From positions 4,337,501-4,401,500 of the forward strand of contig NC_064540.1 of NCBI RefSeq assembly GCF_023856365.1: a stretch of DNA of 64,000 bases, written 5' to 3'. This DNA comes from Brienomyrus brachyistius (lineage: Eukaryota; Chordata; Actinopteri; Osteoglossiformes; Mormyridae). A program made the translations under genes and the position numbers. The notes under the pieces are model-generated. The model was not told the origin of the DNA, did no database searches, and saw only the letters and a list, made by a program, of their open reading frames with translations. Below, piece after piece: positions 35,476 through 47,988 of the stretch (position 1 is the first letter of the stretch; each line of letters starts with the position of its first letter).

Positions 35476-35725
35476 ATTATGTTATGGGAACTAAATGTTC
35501 CCACAATGTGATAAAAACCTGCTGTTTTGACTTTGATGGGGACTATTTTTTTGGTCCCCAGAAGGGGAAACTTAATTTTATAAAAATGTGTCACAGCAAT
35601 CAAAAAGCTAAAAATGTCAAAAGTCTTGTATTTTGTTTGGTTACTTATGGTTAAGGTTAGGACTGGGTAGGGGTTAAGATTGTCATTGTTGGGATAAGGG
35701 TTTTAGATGGACAGTCCCCAAGAAG
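35476..35725 (+). mobile_element. Diverged second MITE copy in direct orientation
   Basis: Follows the 35141 copy's order: GTTATGGGAACTAAATGTTC-CC, GTGATAAAAACCTG, GGTCCCCAGAAGGGGAAACT, TCTTGTATTTTGTTTGGTTA, GGTAGGGGTTAAGATTGTCA. Its terminal repeats are decayed. It is either a related older family or an old neighbour copy. Confidence 0.7.
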
Positions 35726-35859
35726 AAATGAATGCAAACATATATATTTACAAAGGTGATGCTATGATACATACTTCATCATTGTGTTTTTTGCATTTCT
35801 ACCTCATTGAGGTTACATGACAATTCCTCATTTGGCCAGCAGGTGTCGCTGGCCATCCT

Positions 35860-36395
35860 GTTCTCCACCCTGTCTCTTGTCTTAGTCCTTAGTATGTTTC
35901 CCCAGCTCCCTGGACTGCCACATGGCTCTATGGGCTGAATGTGTGGCTGTAAACCCTCATGAGTTTAAGGCCTGCCTCCTCCGTTTATTTGTATTTATTA
36001 GATTTTGTTCCCCAGTGTTCCTTTTCTATTAGTTTTCTTGTTCCTAGTTGGTGGTTATGTATTACTTGTCTGTTATATTTCTAGTGTTAGATTCTGTTTC
36101 CTAGTTTCCCTGTTAGTCTCCTAGTTCTATGATCAAGTTACTGTGTCTTGCTGCTGCTGCCCCATTTGGTTTTTCTAGTTCTGTTCCCTGTGTTGCTCTT
36201 TTCCCCTCTTTGTTACCTTATTGATATTTTTGTAGTTAGTTCTTGTTTCCCCCATTTGCTTTTGACCCCACATGGTCCTTTTGTTTGTAGTTTACCCAGT
36301 GTGTACAGTTTCCCCAATAAACCCCTCTATTGTCTTGAAGATGCAATGTGGATCCTTGCCTACTTTATGCCAGCACCATGCCCCACCACCATGAC
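35860..36395 (+). repeat. LTR-like module D
   Basis: T/C-rich GTT-TCCC-TAGTT sequence followed by the polyA-type CCCAATAAACCCCTCTATTG and a GTGGATCCTTGCCTAC...CACCATG end. It matches the 3' part of modules A-C. The upstream boundary is not clear. Confidence 0.4.
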
Positions 36396-36593
36396 TTATG
36401 AAAAATGTAATTGTAGTAGCTGTCTGTGTACAATTTGGAACAATTGAAATAGCACTCACAATGGCTAAGAAAAGATTACTGTCACCCATAAAAAGGATCC
36501 CATCAACAGTTATAGAGAAATTTATCATTTTGTAATTCTTGTAATATATTCAAACCTATGTTTTACTTGCACGTCATTTATCACAGCTATATA

Positions 36594-37237
36594 CAATCAG
36601 CCCTCATGCATTCGCGCTTTGAGATTCGCGAATTCACAGATCTGCAAAAATTTCATTCTACTGTTTTTTATTAAACATTTTTAATGTGTGTATCTATTTT
36701 TGTTCTCTCATGGTTGATGCACACATAGTATTTTTACAATTTATTATTTCTGTATGTCTTTACGTAATTTTTTATTTATTGAATACCTGTACCCTGTACG
36801 TATAGTACATGTTTCCTTTGCGTTTTCCTATTGAATTGTACCTTGGTTACGTATATGACTTCTGCCAATAAGCTAACAGTCCCGTTCATTTACTCATTTG
36901 ACCTCACTGTGAATGCAAAAGAAACTGTGTGTTCTGTGCTGTGTTCTGTGAATTAGCAGGGGTAACATTAGTATACTGTACTGTAAATGTGCTAGTGTGA
37001 CAAATATCACGTATCAAGTATCAGGCGATACTGTACTCTATTTTTACATCAAACATTTGCTTTTTTTAAAGGCAATGTATTAAGTTAACTTTTAAATGAA
37101 ATTAAAGTGTTTTGGGAGCATGACTGGGGGCATATTTAGGGTTTAACCTATAGAAATAAGCACGTTATCATTTTTAGTGACTCCTCATTCGTGACGAGTT
37201 CTGGAACCTAACCTCGCAAATGTCCGAGGTCTGACTG
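36594..37237 (+). mobile_element. Pogo/Tigger-like element, 644 bp, noncoding
   Basis: Begins after TA (36592-36593) with CAATCAGCCCTCATGCATTC. The far end is the inverse of CAGTCAGACCTCGGACATTT, followed by TA (37238-37239). The termini match imperfectly over about 25 bp. The CAGTCNGNCCTC style is typical of pogo/Tigger. The interior is AT-rich with no transposase. Confidence 0.75.
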
Positions 37238-37239
37238 TA

Positions 37240-39447
37240 TTTATTAAAAGGTGTTTTATTAAGCATGCACATCATGTATTTCAATACATAGAATCAATCA
37301 AAAACCAGTCCTTGTTGTAGCAGCACCCTTTAAGAGTATTTATATTCGAAGAACTTGGCCAAATGAAGGATATGTGGTTCTGTTTGTGTATATATACTAT
37401 TATAGAATAAATAAACCCACCAGGTAAAGTGCAACATTAACGGGACGTACTGGGAATTCTTCAGCATTTTTATAGTTCTTGAGAAAATAATCTAAGGAAA
37501 TTAGACAGGATATCTTCATACAGGAGGAAAGAACAAAAGAGGAAATGTCAGCTCGGCAGACATGGCTTCCCCTCTGTGGTTCTGCCTCTTTTTCCTGTCT
37601 TTTCAGCTGCACTTTGATGTGTGCAGTCTGGGCGAATGTCATTTGGCTTCATCATTCTCCACCATGCCTCTGATGAAAGAGCATTTCCTGCTTTATCGTC
37701 GCCGTGCTGGGGTTCTTTTCACGTTCCTCGCTACCGGAATGCTTTACAGTGCAGCACATCTCTTCTTATTCTCTTACCTGTGAAAAGCACATCTCCCAGG
37801 GCTTTTAATCTTCAGAAAAGAGTCTGTTACCCTCCGAACACAGACTGTCAACAGGTGGCCATATTCATCTCCCAAAGCATCGTGTTCCTCTGCATCTGCT
37901 ATGTGTAAGGGATCGTTGGGGACTGCTTTACACAGTGGCTTTGTGCTACAGAAAGAAAAAAAAGTATATTACATATATGCTGTTTATACAAAATACATTC
38001 AGGTTGGGTTTTGTGTGAAGTGGATAAAGCATAGCTTTCAGTGGTTTCATGTGTTTTCAGTAATATTATTTTTCAGATTGATTTTAATAACCTTAATGGA
38101 TCATTTACTAGATTAGAAGACTGTAAATTGAACTGCCCTGAGTCTTGTACACTGTGATGCAGTGATATCATTTGCTTTCACTCTTTGTAATACATCCAAA
38201 TCCAAAAGGAATGACTATATCCCAATCTGACAATAATTCAGATTTACGTCTTTTCTTCATTTGAAATAAATAATTTGCTATTAGCATTTCAATATATAAA
38301 TGTGTTTGGCAAACAATATATTGTATACATAACACATAGTAACACACAGTATGTAGTGTGCAGTACATAATGAGACTGCATAATATGATTGATAACTCAT
38401 ATGGCATAAACACTAATGCATTTAGAGTGTGGTGTCAATAGATAGTTTAGAAAGTTCAGAGTTTTGTCTGAAGCAACCTAAGTTAAGAACTGAGACCATG
38501 CTGGCGTGTATTTACAAGGTCATACCCATGAAGGCTTTTGGGTCTTTCCACACATTTTGCTCCATCAGAAACGAAATAAAAGCCAAAAGTACAATTCCAA
38601 ATATATTACTAACACGTTTAACAGTTAGGTTGTGACACCTATGTCTAATAAATTATGAAAGACACAAGAGAAGCTGTTAAGTGCATTGGGCCGTGACCAT
38701 TACCGCGATGCTGCTCTCGCCACAATATTCACAAAAGCTTCTGTTCTGCTCCTCTCTTTTTTGGCCAGCTTTCCTCGCCCTGGTAGGTTTTCTCTCCTTT
38801 TTCTCTGTTCTCCAAATTAATTTCAGGCCTCAATAACTCAATGAAACGCAGTAACCTTCCAAACACTACGAGTAACACGTCTGTGCGAGAGCAATGCAAC
38901 ATTAATTTGACATCTCACAGTACTCAACTGGCCACGGAAAGAACTGCAGAACCAGAGTGGCACGGCACGGCTGGAGGATTTAGGATGGAATCCGTCTAAC
39001 ATGTGAGAGTGCCCCCCCCACCCCCAGAAAAGACACCTTCCCCTTAAAGGCTTCTCTATCATTGGACTGGCTTAGCTGAAATAAGAAAATATGGTATAAA
39101 TATATAGGCAATGAAATACGTGGTAACATCATTAACAAATATCCCTTTACTAGCCATTCTCTATGCAGCATAAAACTGGTCATGAAGACTTATATAAGAA
39201 TAATATTCTACCTCTGTACTATGAGAAAAACCATCCTTTTTTACTTCCCATTAGAGCCAGCTAAAGTAGATTTTGTGAAGTGCATTTGTCATTGAACAGC
39301 TTTTTTTGTAGTAGTAGGTCATCTATTGTCTACACACATATCCTGTTTAGGGTAACAAGGTGCAGTAGATCAAGGTAAGATTTTATACTATGTACTCTAT
39401 ATACTACTGTATAGCAGTGATTCAAATCACTGGTGCATTTAGGTATT
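37240..39447. other. Unannotated DNA with one notable small ORF
   Basis: Mostly unique-looking. 37562-37783 (+) encodes 73 residues with a hydrophobic start (MASPLWFCLFFLSFQLHF) and a hydrophobic C-terminus, in a good Kozak setting (G at -3, G at +4). No family is recognised and chance is the likelier explanation. Confidence 0.35.
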
Positions 39448-39530
39448 GGGGTGTAACAGTACAGTGTTCTGCCAGTTCAGTATGTGCCACTGTTTCCAAA
39501 CCACTGTACCAGTATGGTTTCTTTATCTTT
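39448..39530 (+). repeat. Possible hAT terminal fragment
   Basis: TTGGGGTGTAACAGTACAGT resembles the common teleost hAT end GGGGTGTAACGGTACA. No partner end found. Confidence 0.35.
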
Positions 39531-41260
39531 ATATTTAGGAAGAAAATAAAAAGAGATTAACCCTTTAATTAAATAATGAACTCTTTATTTTTCCGTATAA
39601 CAACTCTCCATTCAGAAAAAAATGGCAGCGTGACTTACGAGGCCTAATTTATATCTCTGCTGCATGAAATCAAGGAAACAACCATTGCACCTCTATTAGG
39701 TACAATATGGGTGACATGGGCAGCCACCCAGGACCGCATGTTCAATGATATCATGTCACCGTGTGGGTTAGTTAACCTTGTCAGATTGGGCGTCCTGATT
39801 CTGGCTTGTGAGCTAGGGAGGCTTCCACTAATACAAATACAAGATGGGGAGGGGGACCACGCTGGGTTGACCTCACATAACCCCCAGGAGTAGACTTAGC
39901 ATGAAGAAAGGTAGGCAGCCTGAAAACTAGGGGCCCCACGAAGACAGAATACATTTAATGACATAACGCAATATGATGATTAAAATAATAGCAACTGGTT
40001 ATTTGCATTTTTAGCAACAGTTTTCAAGATAGACAACATTACTGCTGTCACAGCTGAAACAGACTATTCTGCTTGGTGGCTTTGCGCTACCCAGCTCTGT
40101 TTTACAACCGGGAGTCGAGAGGTCGCTCACTGGCAAGTTAATCAGCACAAAGTAGCCTAACAGAAGAAGACAATAACACAAAGATACAAAACTAACATTA
40201 TGGGCCCAATTTAGCATTTGGCACAAAGGGGCGCCAGGCACGATACAAGTGTCTCTGCTAGCGTGAGCCCGACACAGTCATTTTCCAGTCCAGTGCGCTC
40301 ATCATTTAAATAGCAAATTCACATGGGCCTATCTGAGCACCTGTGGGCGTGCTGGTCTTAAAATGAGGTGGAGTCAGGTGCATTGTTGGTGCATCGCTAT
40401 TTTGAGGCAGCAGTAAGCAGCTACGCTTTCGACCAAGGAAAACCTGGTCGAAAGTCAATGGCGCAGTACGTGGCTGCCATTTTAAGGGCGTGTTATCGAG
40501 ATAGGAACATGCGCCTACATGGGTGCATGTACAGTGCACTCACACTGCGTCTTATGCAGAAAGGGATGTGCAGCAGCACACAAACATACAATGGATTAAA
40601 AATATAAAGATTGCATTGTGAAAGATCATTATTGTGTTTGTAACAAATACGTTACAAAATATGTCATAGTGGTTGGTGTCAGGATCTTCAGCCCAAGGTG
40701 CGGCATGACATTTACGGTTCATTTTCTGTATGGCTTTGCTGCATGTGTGTAATGAAAAATAATACAATTTTACGTAAAATATGTTGTCCCCCTCCTGCCT
40801 ACATTTTGTAAATCTCATCCCATTCCCACCTGCAAAGGAAAACTATGTTTCATTTGACTATGCTTATTTTTAGGTAAAGAATAAAGACGAACTGGCATCG
40901 ACAATTCGGCTACGTTCCACGTTTAGCAGTTCAAAAATTCTACGTTTTTCGGATAATAGTTGGCTAGTCATATACAGAGGCATATTTCGCCTGCAACAAT
41001 AGCAGGTCATAAATCTGCACAAACAAAATCTACACATTTGTCTGCACATTTCAGTTTTTAAGGCAGTTATCTCCTTTGATTTGTTTGCACTTGCAGTGAA
41101 TGTCAGTGTAGTCCGACCCTTCAAAACTGAACACACATCCTGATTTTGCCAAGTTCGATGTTTCCCTGGATCAGCAAGGAAGGGACTTGTGTTTCAATAC
41201 CTGGTACAGGTGCACTGGGAGCTGAGAGGAAGCAAAAACATGCACTGCACTTACACTTTC
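39531..41260. other. Unannotated DNA
   Basis: No supported feature. Confidence 0.45.
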
Positions 41261-41268
41261 CCTTAGAT

Positions 41269-41467
41269 CAGGGTTGTCATTCCTGGGGGGGGGGGGGGGG
41301 CAGAGCCCTGTGTAGCTTAGTTCTTTCCTTGTTCCCACACAAATGCTTCAAAAGCTCAAGAGTTGTGAGGTAATTAGCACAGGGAGTTGAGTCAGGTGTG
41401 TTAAATGAGGGGAAATGCAAAAATGTGCAGGGCTCTGGCCCCCCAGGACTGGAGTTTAACGCCCCCG
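41269..41467. mobile_element. hAT-type MITE, about 199 bp
   Basis: Inverted arms: CAGGGTTGTCATTCCTGGGG...GCAGAGCCCTG on the left and CAGGGCTCTGGCCCCCCAGG-ACTGGAG on the right. Flanked by CCTTAGAT (41261-41268) and CCTTAGAG (41468-41475), an 8-bp duplication with one change. A G-run of about 17 nt has grown in the left arm (41285-41301). Confidence 0.75.
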
Positions 41468-41475
41468 CCTTAGAG

Positions 41476-42780
41476 CAAGAGCTGATCCATTTCCTCTACA
41501 GCAAAGTGTTCTTTTCTACTACCTGGCAAGTCCGCCGTAGCCATCATGTGCTTTGATTAGCATATTATTAATGTTCCATTAATATTTCCCTCTCATTTCT
41601 CTTTTGAAAAATACCTCCCATGGCCCACTAACAGTCCCCCTCCCCAGGGCCCCCCAGAAAAGTTTGTCTGCCCTGGTCGTGCCACTTGAAGTACAAGGTA
41701 GGGGGAGCAGAGGAATCTACCTATCGGGGGTGGAGGGACAGACACACAATTTTTGTTCATAGGGGGTGGGAGTGCTGAAGAGGGGGCAGTTCACCCTGGT
41801 CACCATATAAGCTAGAACCACCACTATCACATATAGACAAATGGTTATCACAATATATATTAAAGCTGTATAAAAAGGTATGTTTTGCTAAAGCAGTTTG
41901 AATTTACCCTACTCTAAAGTATGACAGAAGAGGTCCTTGGCTGTATATCCTTGTGTATATACTTTGTGTTTAGTTATTGCACTAAATGGTAGGTAAACTG
42001 ATGCAGATGACATGGGAAATACTGGATATTTTGATTTTTATTGTGTGTGGATGAAAATAAAGGCAAACACATCTCTCCAGTAAAAATGGGGGGGGGGGCT
42101 TAATTCAGACAGAACAGCTGTATCCTGCCTTGTCCAGTTTCCAACAAATGAAAAGTGGAAATTTACGCTGGAAACCAGTAGCTTGTCTTGGCAGACGTTA
42201 ACATGTAACATCTGATGACTGCACATGACAAATGCTGTGACAAGAACGTCTGCATTTTTGTCCAGTGTATCCTGGGGCTAAAAAGAAGCTAAATGCCTCA
42301 TTGCCTCACTCAATTAAAATCTAAAACCCATTAGTTCTAAATACCAACCACATATTCTGCCTGATTTTTCCAAATATCCAGGCTGCATATCAGAGAAGCT
42401 ACGGTAAATCACGGTACCATCTTGCAGCAGATTGCAGACGAAACCACACCTCCCAGGAATAGTGCTACAAGTTATTGAAACAGCAATCAGGTTTGGTAAA
42501 CTAATCATCCACTTAAAGCCCACTTTGGTGTTAGGAACAAATGAGTTTTGTGTGTGTGTTGAGCCTGATTAATAATGTTTAATAAAGCCACAATGATTCA
42601 CATTAAAGTACTGTGTTAAATTGAAAAAATATTATTTTACAAACCCAACTGTTCCCATATGTCAAATAGAGTTTTTAATAATTCAAAAAGTACATCTCAT
42701 TTATTTGATACTTTAACTACGTGTGTTTTGGTTTGCACTGATTTAAAATTATGTGCATATGTTATTGTTAGGGCCGGATG
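41476..42780. other. Unannotated DNA
   Basis: Short G-runs (about 42089-42098) and unique-looking DNA. Confidence 0.45.
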
Positions 42781-42800
42781 TTACTGCGGGTAGCACTTCC

Positions 42801-43161
42801 AGCTTCCTCCACACATTCCAGCTTCCTCCACACATTCCAGCTTCCTCCACACATTCCAGCTTCCTCCACACATTCCAGCTTCTTCCACACATTCCAGCTT
42901 CCTCCACACATTCCAGCTTCTTCCACACATTCCAGCTTCCTCCACACATTCCAGCTTCCTCCACACATTCCAGCTTCTTCCACACATTCCAGCTTCCTCC
43001 ACACATTCCAGCTTCCTCCACACATTCCAGCTTCCTCCACACATTCCAACTTCCTCCACACATTCCAGCTTCCTCCACACATTCCAACTTCCTCCACACA
43101 TTCCAGCTTCCTCCACACATTCCAACTTCCTTCACACATTCCAACTTTCTCCACACATTCC
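42801..43161. repeat. 19-bp minisatellite, 19 complete units
   Basis: Unit AGCTTCCTCCACACATTCC, repeated with no length change for 361 bp. Variants are single-base: TCC/TTC at positions 7-8, AGC/AAC at the start, and two TTCCTT/TTTCT forms near the right end. Because 19 is not a multiple of 3 and the unit lacks stops, several frames stay open on both strands. These ORFs are artefacts of the repeat. Confidence 0.95.
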
Positions 43162-43320
43162 AGCTTCCTCCCACTGTCAAAAAACATGCAGGGAGGTTAA
43201 TTAATGTCCTGCGATGGAGTAGCACTCTTTCTAGGGTGTCCCCTGCCTTGTACCCTGTGCTTCCAGGGACAGCTTCACTGTGACCCGGTATTGAATAAGC
43301 CGTTACAGAAGATGGGTGGA
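43162..43320 (+). repeat. V-SINE 3' half continuing from the minisatellite
   Basis: The partial unit AGCTTCCTCCCACTGTC reads straight into AAAAAACATGCAGGGAGGTT, GTCCTGCGATGGAGTAGCAC, and ends AATAAGCCGTTACAGAAGAT-GGGTGGA. This is the V-SINE order after the TTTCCTCCNNNNACTCCGG core, so the minisatellite occupies the core position of an old V-SINE. Confidence 0.8.
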
Positions 43321-43600
43321 CAAAATCAATGATCGGATAGGCTGGGGTCTTTTCTTCACTATATCAGCCATTTCCATCAAAGGAATTTTATTTGTCATTG
43401 GGCAAGTTTACAAATTGGTTATACGTTTACGCAAGTACAACACAATTTACTAGAACCTGTACTTATAGAAACATAGACAATATATATGCGGTACTTACTG
43501 AGAAATATCAATAAACAGCCTGTACATATTGCACTTTGTATAGAAAAAGTATCTCTTTAAAGTAAATCAAGGGCTTGTTTCTTCATGTGATCACGTAAAC
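43321..43600. other. Unannotated DNA
   Basis: No supported feature. Confidence 0.5.
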
Positions 43601-43730
43601 ATCCATCCATCCATTTTCTATCCCGATTCTCCTTTGCAGGGTCCCGGGGGTCCGGAGCCCGTCCCAGAAGCTGTGTGTGCAAGGCGGGGAATAACCTAGG
43701 ATGGGGCAGCAACCCATTGCAGATCATATA
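43601..43730 (-). repeat. V-SINE 3' end only
   Basis: Starts ATCCATCCATCCATTTTCTA, then GGTCCGGAGCCCGTCCCAGA and GGATGGGGCAGCAACCCATT. Stops before the core, so it is 5'-truncated. Confidence 0.75.
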
Positions 43731-46700
43731 AACATATAGAAGATATGTAATACTGTATATGAAAGGATCGCACCGTAGTTTATTATCTTAATTATTGGAA
43801 TACAGTGATTAACTTTTATGATTTCATGGTTTCAGAATTGAAATTTTATTTCCGCCTTTAATATTTAATTGCTGGATATCTTGGTTAAATCATACTATTA
43901 TTTACACATTCACCATCCAGTCATCTGTCTTAATATTTATCTCAGTCCCTTAATTATAATTAAAGCCTGTGTGAGTCCTGACACAGCATTAAAGCCTCTG
44001 TCATTTTTGGTTTATAGTATCTACCATATCATATAAATCCTAAAGTTCTACTATACTCATCCTCAAACATGTTTTTTCCCAGTGCTCAAAACCAGGCACA
44101 AAAATAAATTAATACTTTGCATATTTAAACCATAAGTGATAACCAAACTATATTCTGTTGAAGAAATAGCTTTTGAAAGTAAAATAAAACAAATAAATAA
44201 ATAGAGAGTAAGGAATAGTTGTATAAAACACGAGTTATAAGTTACAATCAATCTGATAAATCAATGTAACACCAACGCACACGTTTGGGTAACAGAACAA
44301 TGACTGGACACCCTATACTCTTTAGGCAATTTCAGTGTGTAACGTGTGACTATGTGGCGACTAATTTAAAGGTAAAACAACAAATGGCACACAAATCAAT
44401 AGTGGTGGTGGCGATAGGGATGCAGGAAGACGAGGAGGAGTTCAGAGGCTCCGACTTCGAAAGAGATTTTCAGGGACTTTCTTAGCAGTAAAATGCTGGC
44501 TTTTTCAAAATGTGGGCCAGGCTAGAAAAGTAATTACCCTAGGATGGTGTCACGAATGGAAGCATGCTAAGGCAATAGTGACTGACTAGGTTTCAGTCTC
44601 TATTGTTTCTCGGAATGTAATAAATCAATGCAGAAAACAGCTTTACATGGTGCTCAATGGGGGGTGGGGGGTGGCCAGAGAGGAGCTTTCTTTGAAGCAG
44701 CAATTAATGACAACACAATGAAAGAAATGAAAGTCATGGAGGTAGCCTCGGACTACCGCTAACGGTGCAAACAAAATGCAGATGATAGAAAAGCATATTC
44801 TGTTGAAAAACCTTCTGTTGAAGGTTGAAAATGGAAGACGTGATCTTTCTCAGATGTGTTCATTAACAGCCACACTCTGTTTGCTTCAATCCCATTACTA
44901 GTCTTTTATTTCTTTGAAATCGCTCTTTGTTGTTGCACAAAAACAAACCTCACCTGCAACGGAAAAGTATTTATTCATCACAAAGGCATCTTTTTTTTCA
45001 GGGTCACCCTTGCCTTTTCGTTCCCTGCAGCAATTTCAATTCTTTGATTGTGTTTTAATGTGTACAGAAAACATTCTACTTGAATAATATGTGTATGTCA
45101 CGCATGTATTGCTGTTTTTGGATGAATGAATTTGAATCTGAGTCACATACATAAAGTTAGACACATACTGACAAAAAATATGTGTAGGATGAAGCTTCAG
45201 ATTGTCATACTTACCCATTTTACATAACTTTTCTAATAGGCAAACCTTTCACTATTATTTTTATGATGCGTGACACAGCTTTCATGGTGTTGAGGTAAAT
45301 GAGAAACTGAAAGGATAACTTCCCCCACGCACACACCATCTCTGTTAACTAAAATACTTACTTCCCTAATTTGAAAACTCCTCAAATTAAATGTGCAGTA
45401 TATACTGTATATTTGGTTTTGTTGTTTGATTCCATTGGCTTTGAGTTAAGACTGAGCAGATGCTATAACGCCCATTGCTAAAACAACTGAAAGAAAAGAC
45501 CAACCTACAAAGGCTTTGTGTGACAGGTCAGTATGACCATGCTAATAATCAAGCACTCACAGAGACTCGTAACTCATAAATGTCTTACATAGTGCTTGGC
45601 TGAACCGGTCACCTTTGGAAAAGCCCAACGTGACAAACGTCAGAAAAGCTAATCATATAACACCTGCTTCCTTAACATGTCACTCACAGGACAGATTATT
45701 TACTGTATATATAGGGCTTTTTTCTCCATCAGTGACAGCTGGCTCATGTCTTGTGTGGATTACCTAATTGACTGAGTAGCTGACCAGATTTTTTTTCCAG
45801 GCTTTAACCAATTAAAAACATGTTAACAACCAGGCCAACCTATAGGACAAACCTTTAAAAATCTGCGAGGGCTTGTTCCCTTCACTCAATAGAACTATTC
45901 AGTTATAATGATATAATTTCTATGATTTACTGCAGTGAAAAAGAACAGGTGCTGTATAATCAGCAGAAGAACCGCACTTTATGGTCACTCAGCTTGTGTG
46001 CTTGACACAGGTAATGGAGAAATTCAAATTTGCAATTCAATAATTTCAATTATTTCCCCTGTCAGAAATACAGAAATTGCCAGTCTATCAGAATGAAACT
46101 CTCTTCAGTGAGTCTCAAAAGAAGAAAAAAATATCTTAACAACTACATAGTCTTGGTATAAATGTCAAGTACAATCAGACCACATTCTTCTTGCATTGTT
46201 TTACTCAGAATACAAATTCCAAAATTAGCCATAGGATCAGTTTGTAAGCTAAGCTAATGAAAATGATGCATTGTATTGTGAGGAGTAAATTGTCCAGTTG
46301 GGTGAAGAGAAGTGTGTTTTTTCAGTTATTTCAATTGTCTGTCATTTTGCTAAACAAAATTTCATTCAGTTCTATTGAAAATTTCTATTTCACTCAATTG
46401 ATGTTCTTGATTTAAAAGACTAGGGACTCAGAAATCCTCTGCGATCCACCGCAGTCTTCCAGACCTTCACGTCACAGATCGCCACAGAATAGCAGCAAGG
46501 TCACACCCTTGAGGAATTCTTTGTAGAAGCCACATTTAGTGAAGAGAAATCTGGGAGATGAAGAAGCACCAGCCCTTGTTTTGAAACCACACACACGTTG
46601 TCAAAGGTCTCAGACAAAGAGGAGCCTGGACCCCCTTGGTCAGGAACAAAAATGGGATGGAGTGATACCCCCCCTGTCAGCAAAAGACCTTAAAACCCCC

Positions 46701-47988
46701 CAGCAGCTTTCCTTCTTCTGATGGCACCTGCTCTAATGATTATAATCTTGAGATGGAGCTGGGTGGCAGTGACTGTCACCAAGACAAGAGAGACCTGTCA
46801 GGGGCTGAGGCCGGTAAATGTCCAGCACTGACCCGGTGAGAAGGCTGACAGCATTCACCTCATTACAAGGGTGCCTCCCCCGCAATGATTACAGCCGTCG
46901 GCATTAGAAGTCACCTGGCATCTCCTCCATCCCCGGACTTATCACTGAGCTCAGCCTGCCATTGTCAGCAACTGAAACCTATCAGTGAAACTGCTCCTAT
47001 ACATCCCCGTCAGTCAGCATCTGCGGCGCGCACCTTCATACACCTTATGCACAGTGAAGCAGTCTCTCTTCTTTCACAAGCCAACTGTCCACAAAGAAGA
47101 CTTTTATTATTTTATTATTTTCTGTTTCAGGATTTTAGAACTTTGCAGAGATATTTCAATGACTCGACCGGGAGCCAAGATTCGGCTAAAATATGGAGAA
47201 TGGGATATGGGATGGAAAAGCCGATTTCAGCCATTCATTAAACAGAGGACGGACATCTAATAAATGCCTGCTTGACCTAACGGAAACGCTAACTAAACAC
47301 GAAGTGTCCCTGCACACTAAAGCAAGGGCTTGTTTTCTAAAAGGATGGTTGTCATGGTTTGTGCTGGACGTCTGTTACTGTTTACATATATCGTGGTAAA
47401 TGGTCTAGCATTTTCCATCCTTATGCCACATGCTGTGGGTCACACTGCAAGCCTCTTCTTGCTCATTCTTGCTTACTGAAGCAAAAAAGCAGTTTCTCAT
47501 ACACTTGCAAAAGAATTGAGAAGGAAGCGGCTTTCTTCCTGACACCTTAGCGCCCATCAGAGAAGCTTCTGTCAGCAACATGACCCAGTGAATAACTATC
47601 CTGGTGCGCGAAGCCATTTCCTGCCAATCACAGCTCATTTAAATATGCAAAAGTTCTATTAGTGCACAGTCCTACATCCGTTGCACTAAAGCTAAGCTAA
47701 AGTGGCACACTGAGGACCTTTTGTGCCTTTTGTAAAGATGTCTGGAAGATGTCTTTGTTTTGTTGTTGTTGCCGAAAGAAACGGAGGGATTTATTACCGA
47801 GGTGGAGGTAGCTGGTGAATAAATCGGCCGCTCTCTCAAATAAAACTTACTGCGTCAAACTCATTACAGAAAAAAACCGTCTAATGGCCTTGTAAGTACC
47901 TGCATCTGTGCAAAAGAATAAAAAGTGCACATGAAGTGTTTATAAAGAATAAAGGTGTGATTCAGGGATTCTTTTAGTTCTTTTTTCA
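43731..47988. other. Long unannotated stretch
   Basis: The longest segment without recognised elements. 46720-46930 is GC-balanced, non-repetitive and contains CTAATGATTATAATC. A 118-codon ORF (46885-47241) crosses a T-rich tract ending in CAG (about 47128). Nothing shows a real exon or gene. Confidence 0.4.

Noticed and set aside
35103..35603. 166-codon minus-strand ORF
   Set aside because: It runs through two MITE copies and TG microsatellites. The Thr-His runs are translated microsatellite.
42801..43161. CRISPR-like regular repeats
   Set aside because: Units are directly adjacent with no spacers, in a eukaryotic repeat context.
42749..43283. Several long overlapping ORFs (up to 176 codons) on both strands
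   Set aside because: They are produced by the stop-free 19-bp minisatellite read in different frames. The peptide is a simple repeat and shows no gene structure.
44285..44485. ORF with acidic stretch considered as piggyBac-like transposase N-terminus
   Set aside because: Only a short Glu/Asp run supports it; no TTAA-flanked ends or catalytic domain were seen.
46885..47241. 118-codon ORF crossing a splice-acceptor-like T-tract and CAG
   Set aside because: The tract lies inside the ORF rather than at an exon edge, there is no matching donor pattern, and the protein has no recognisable domain.
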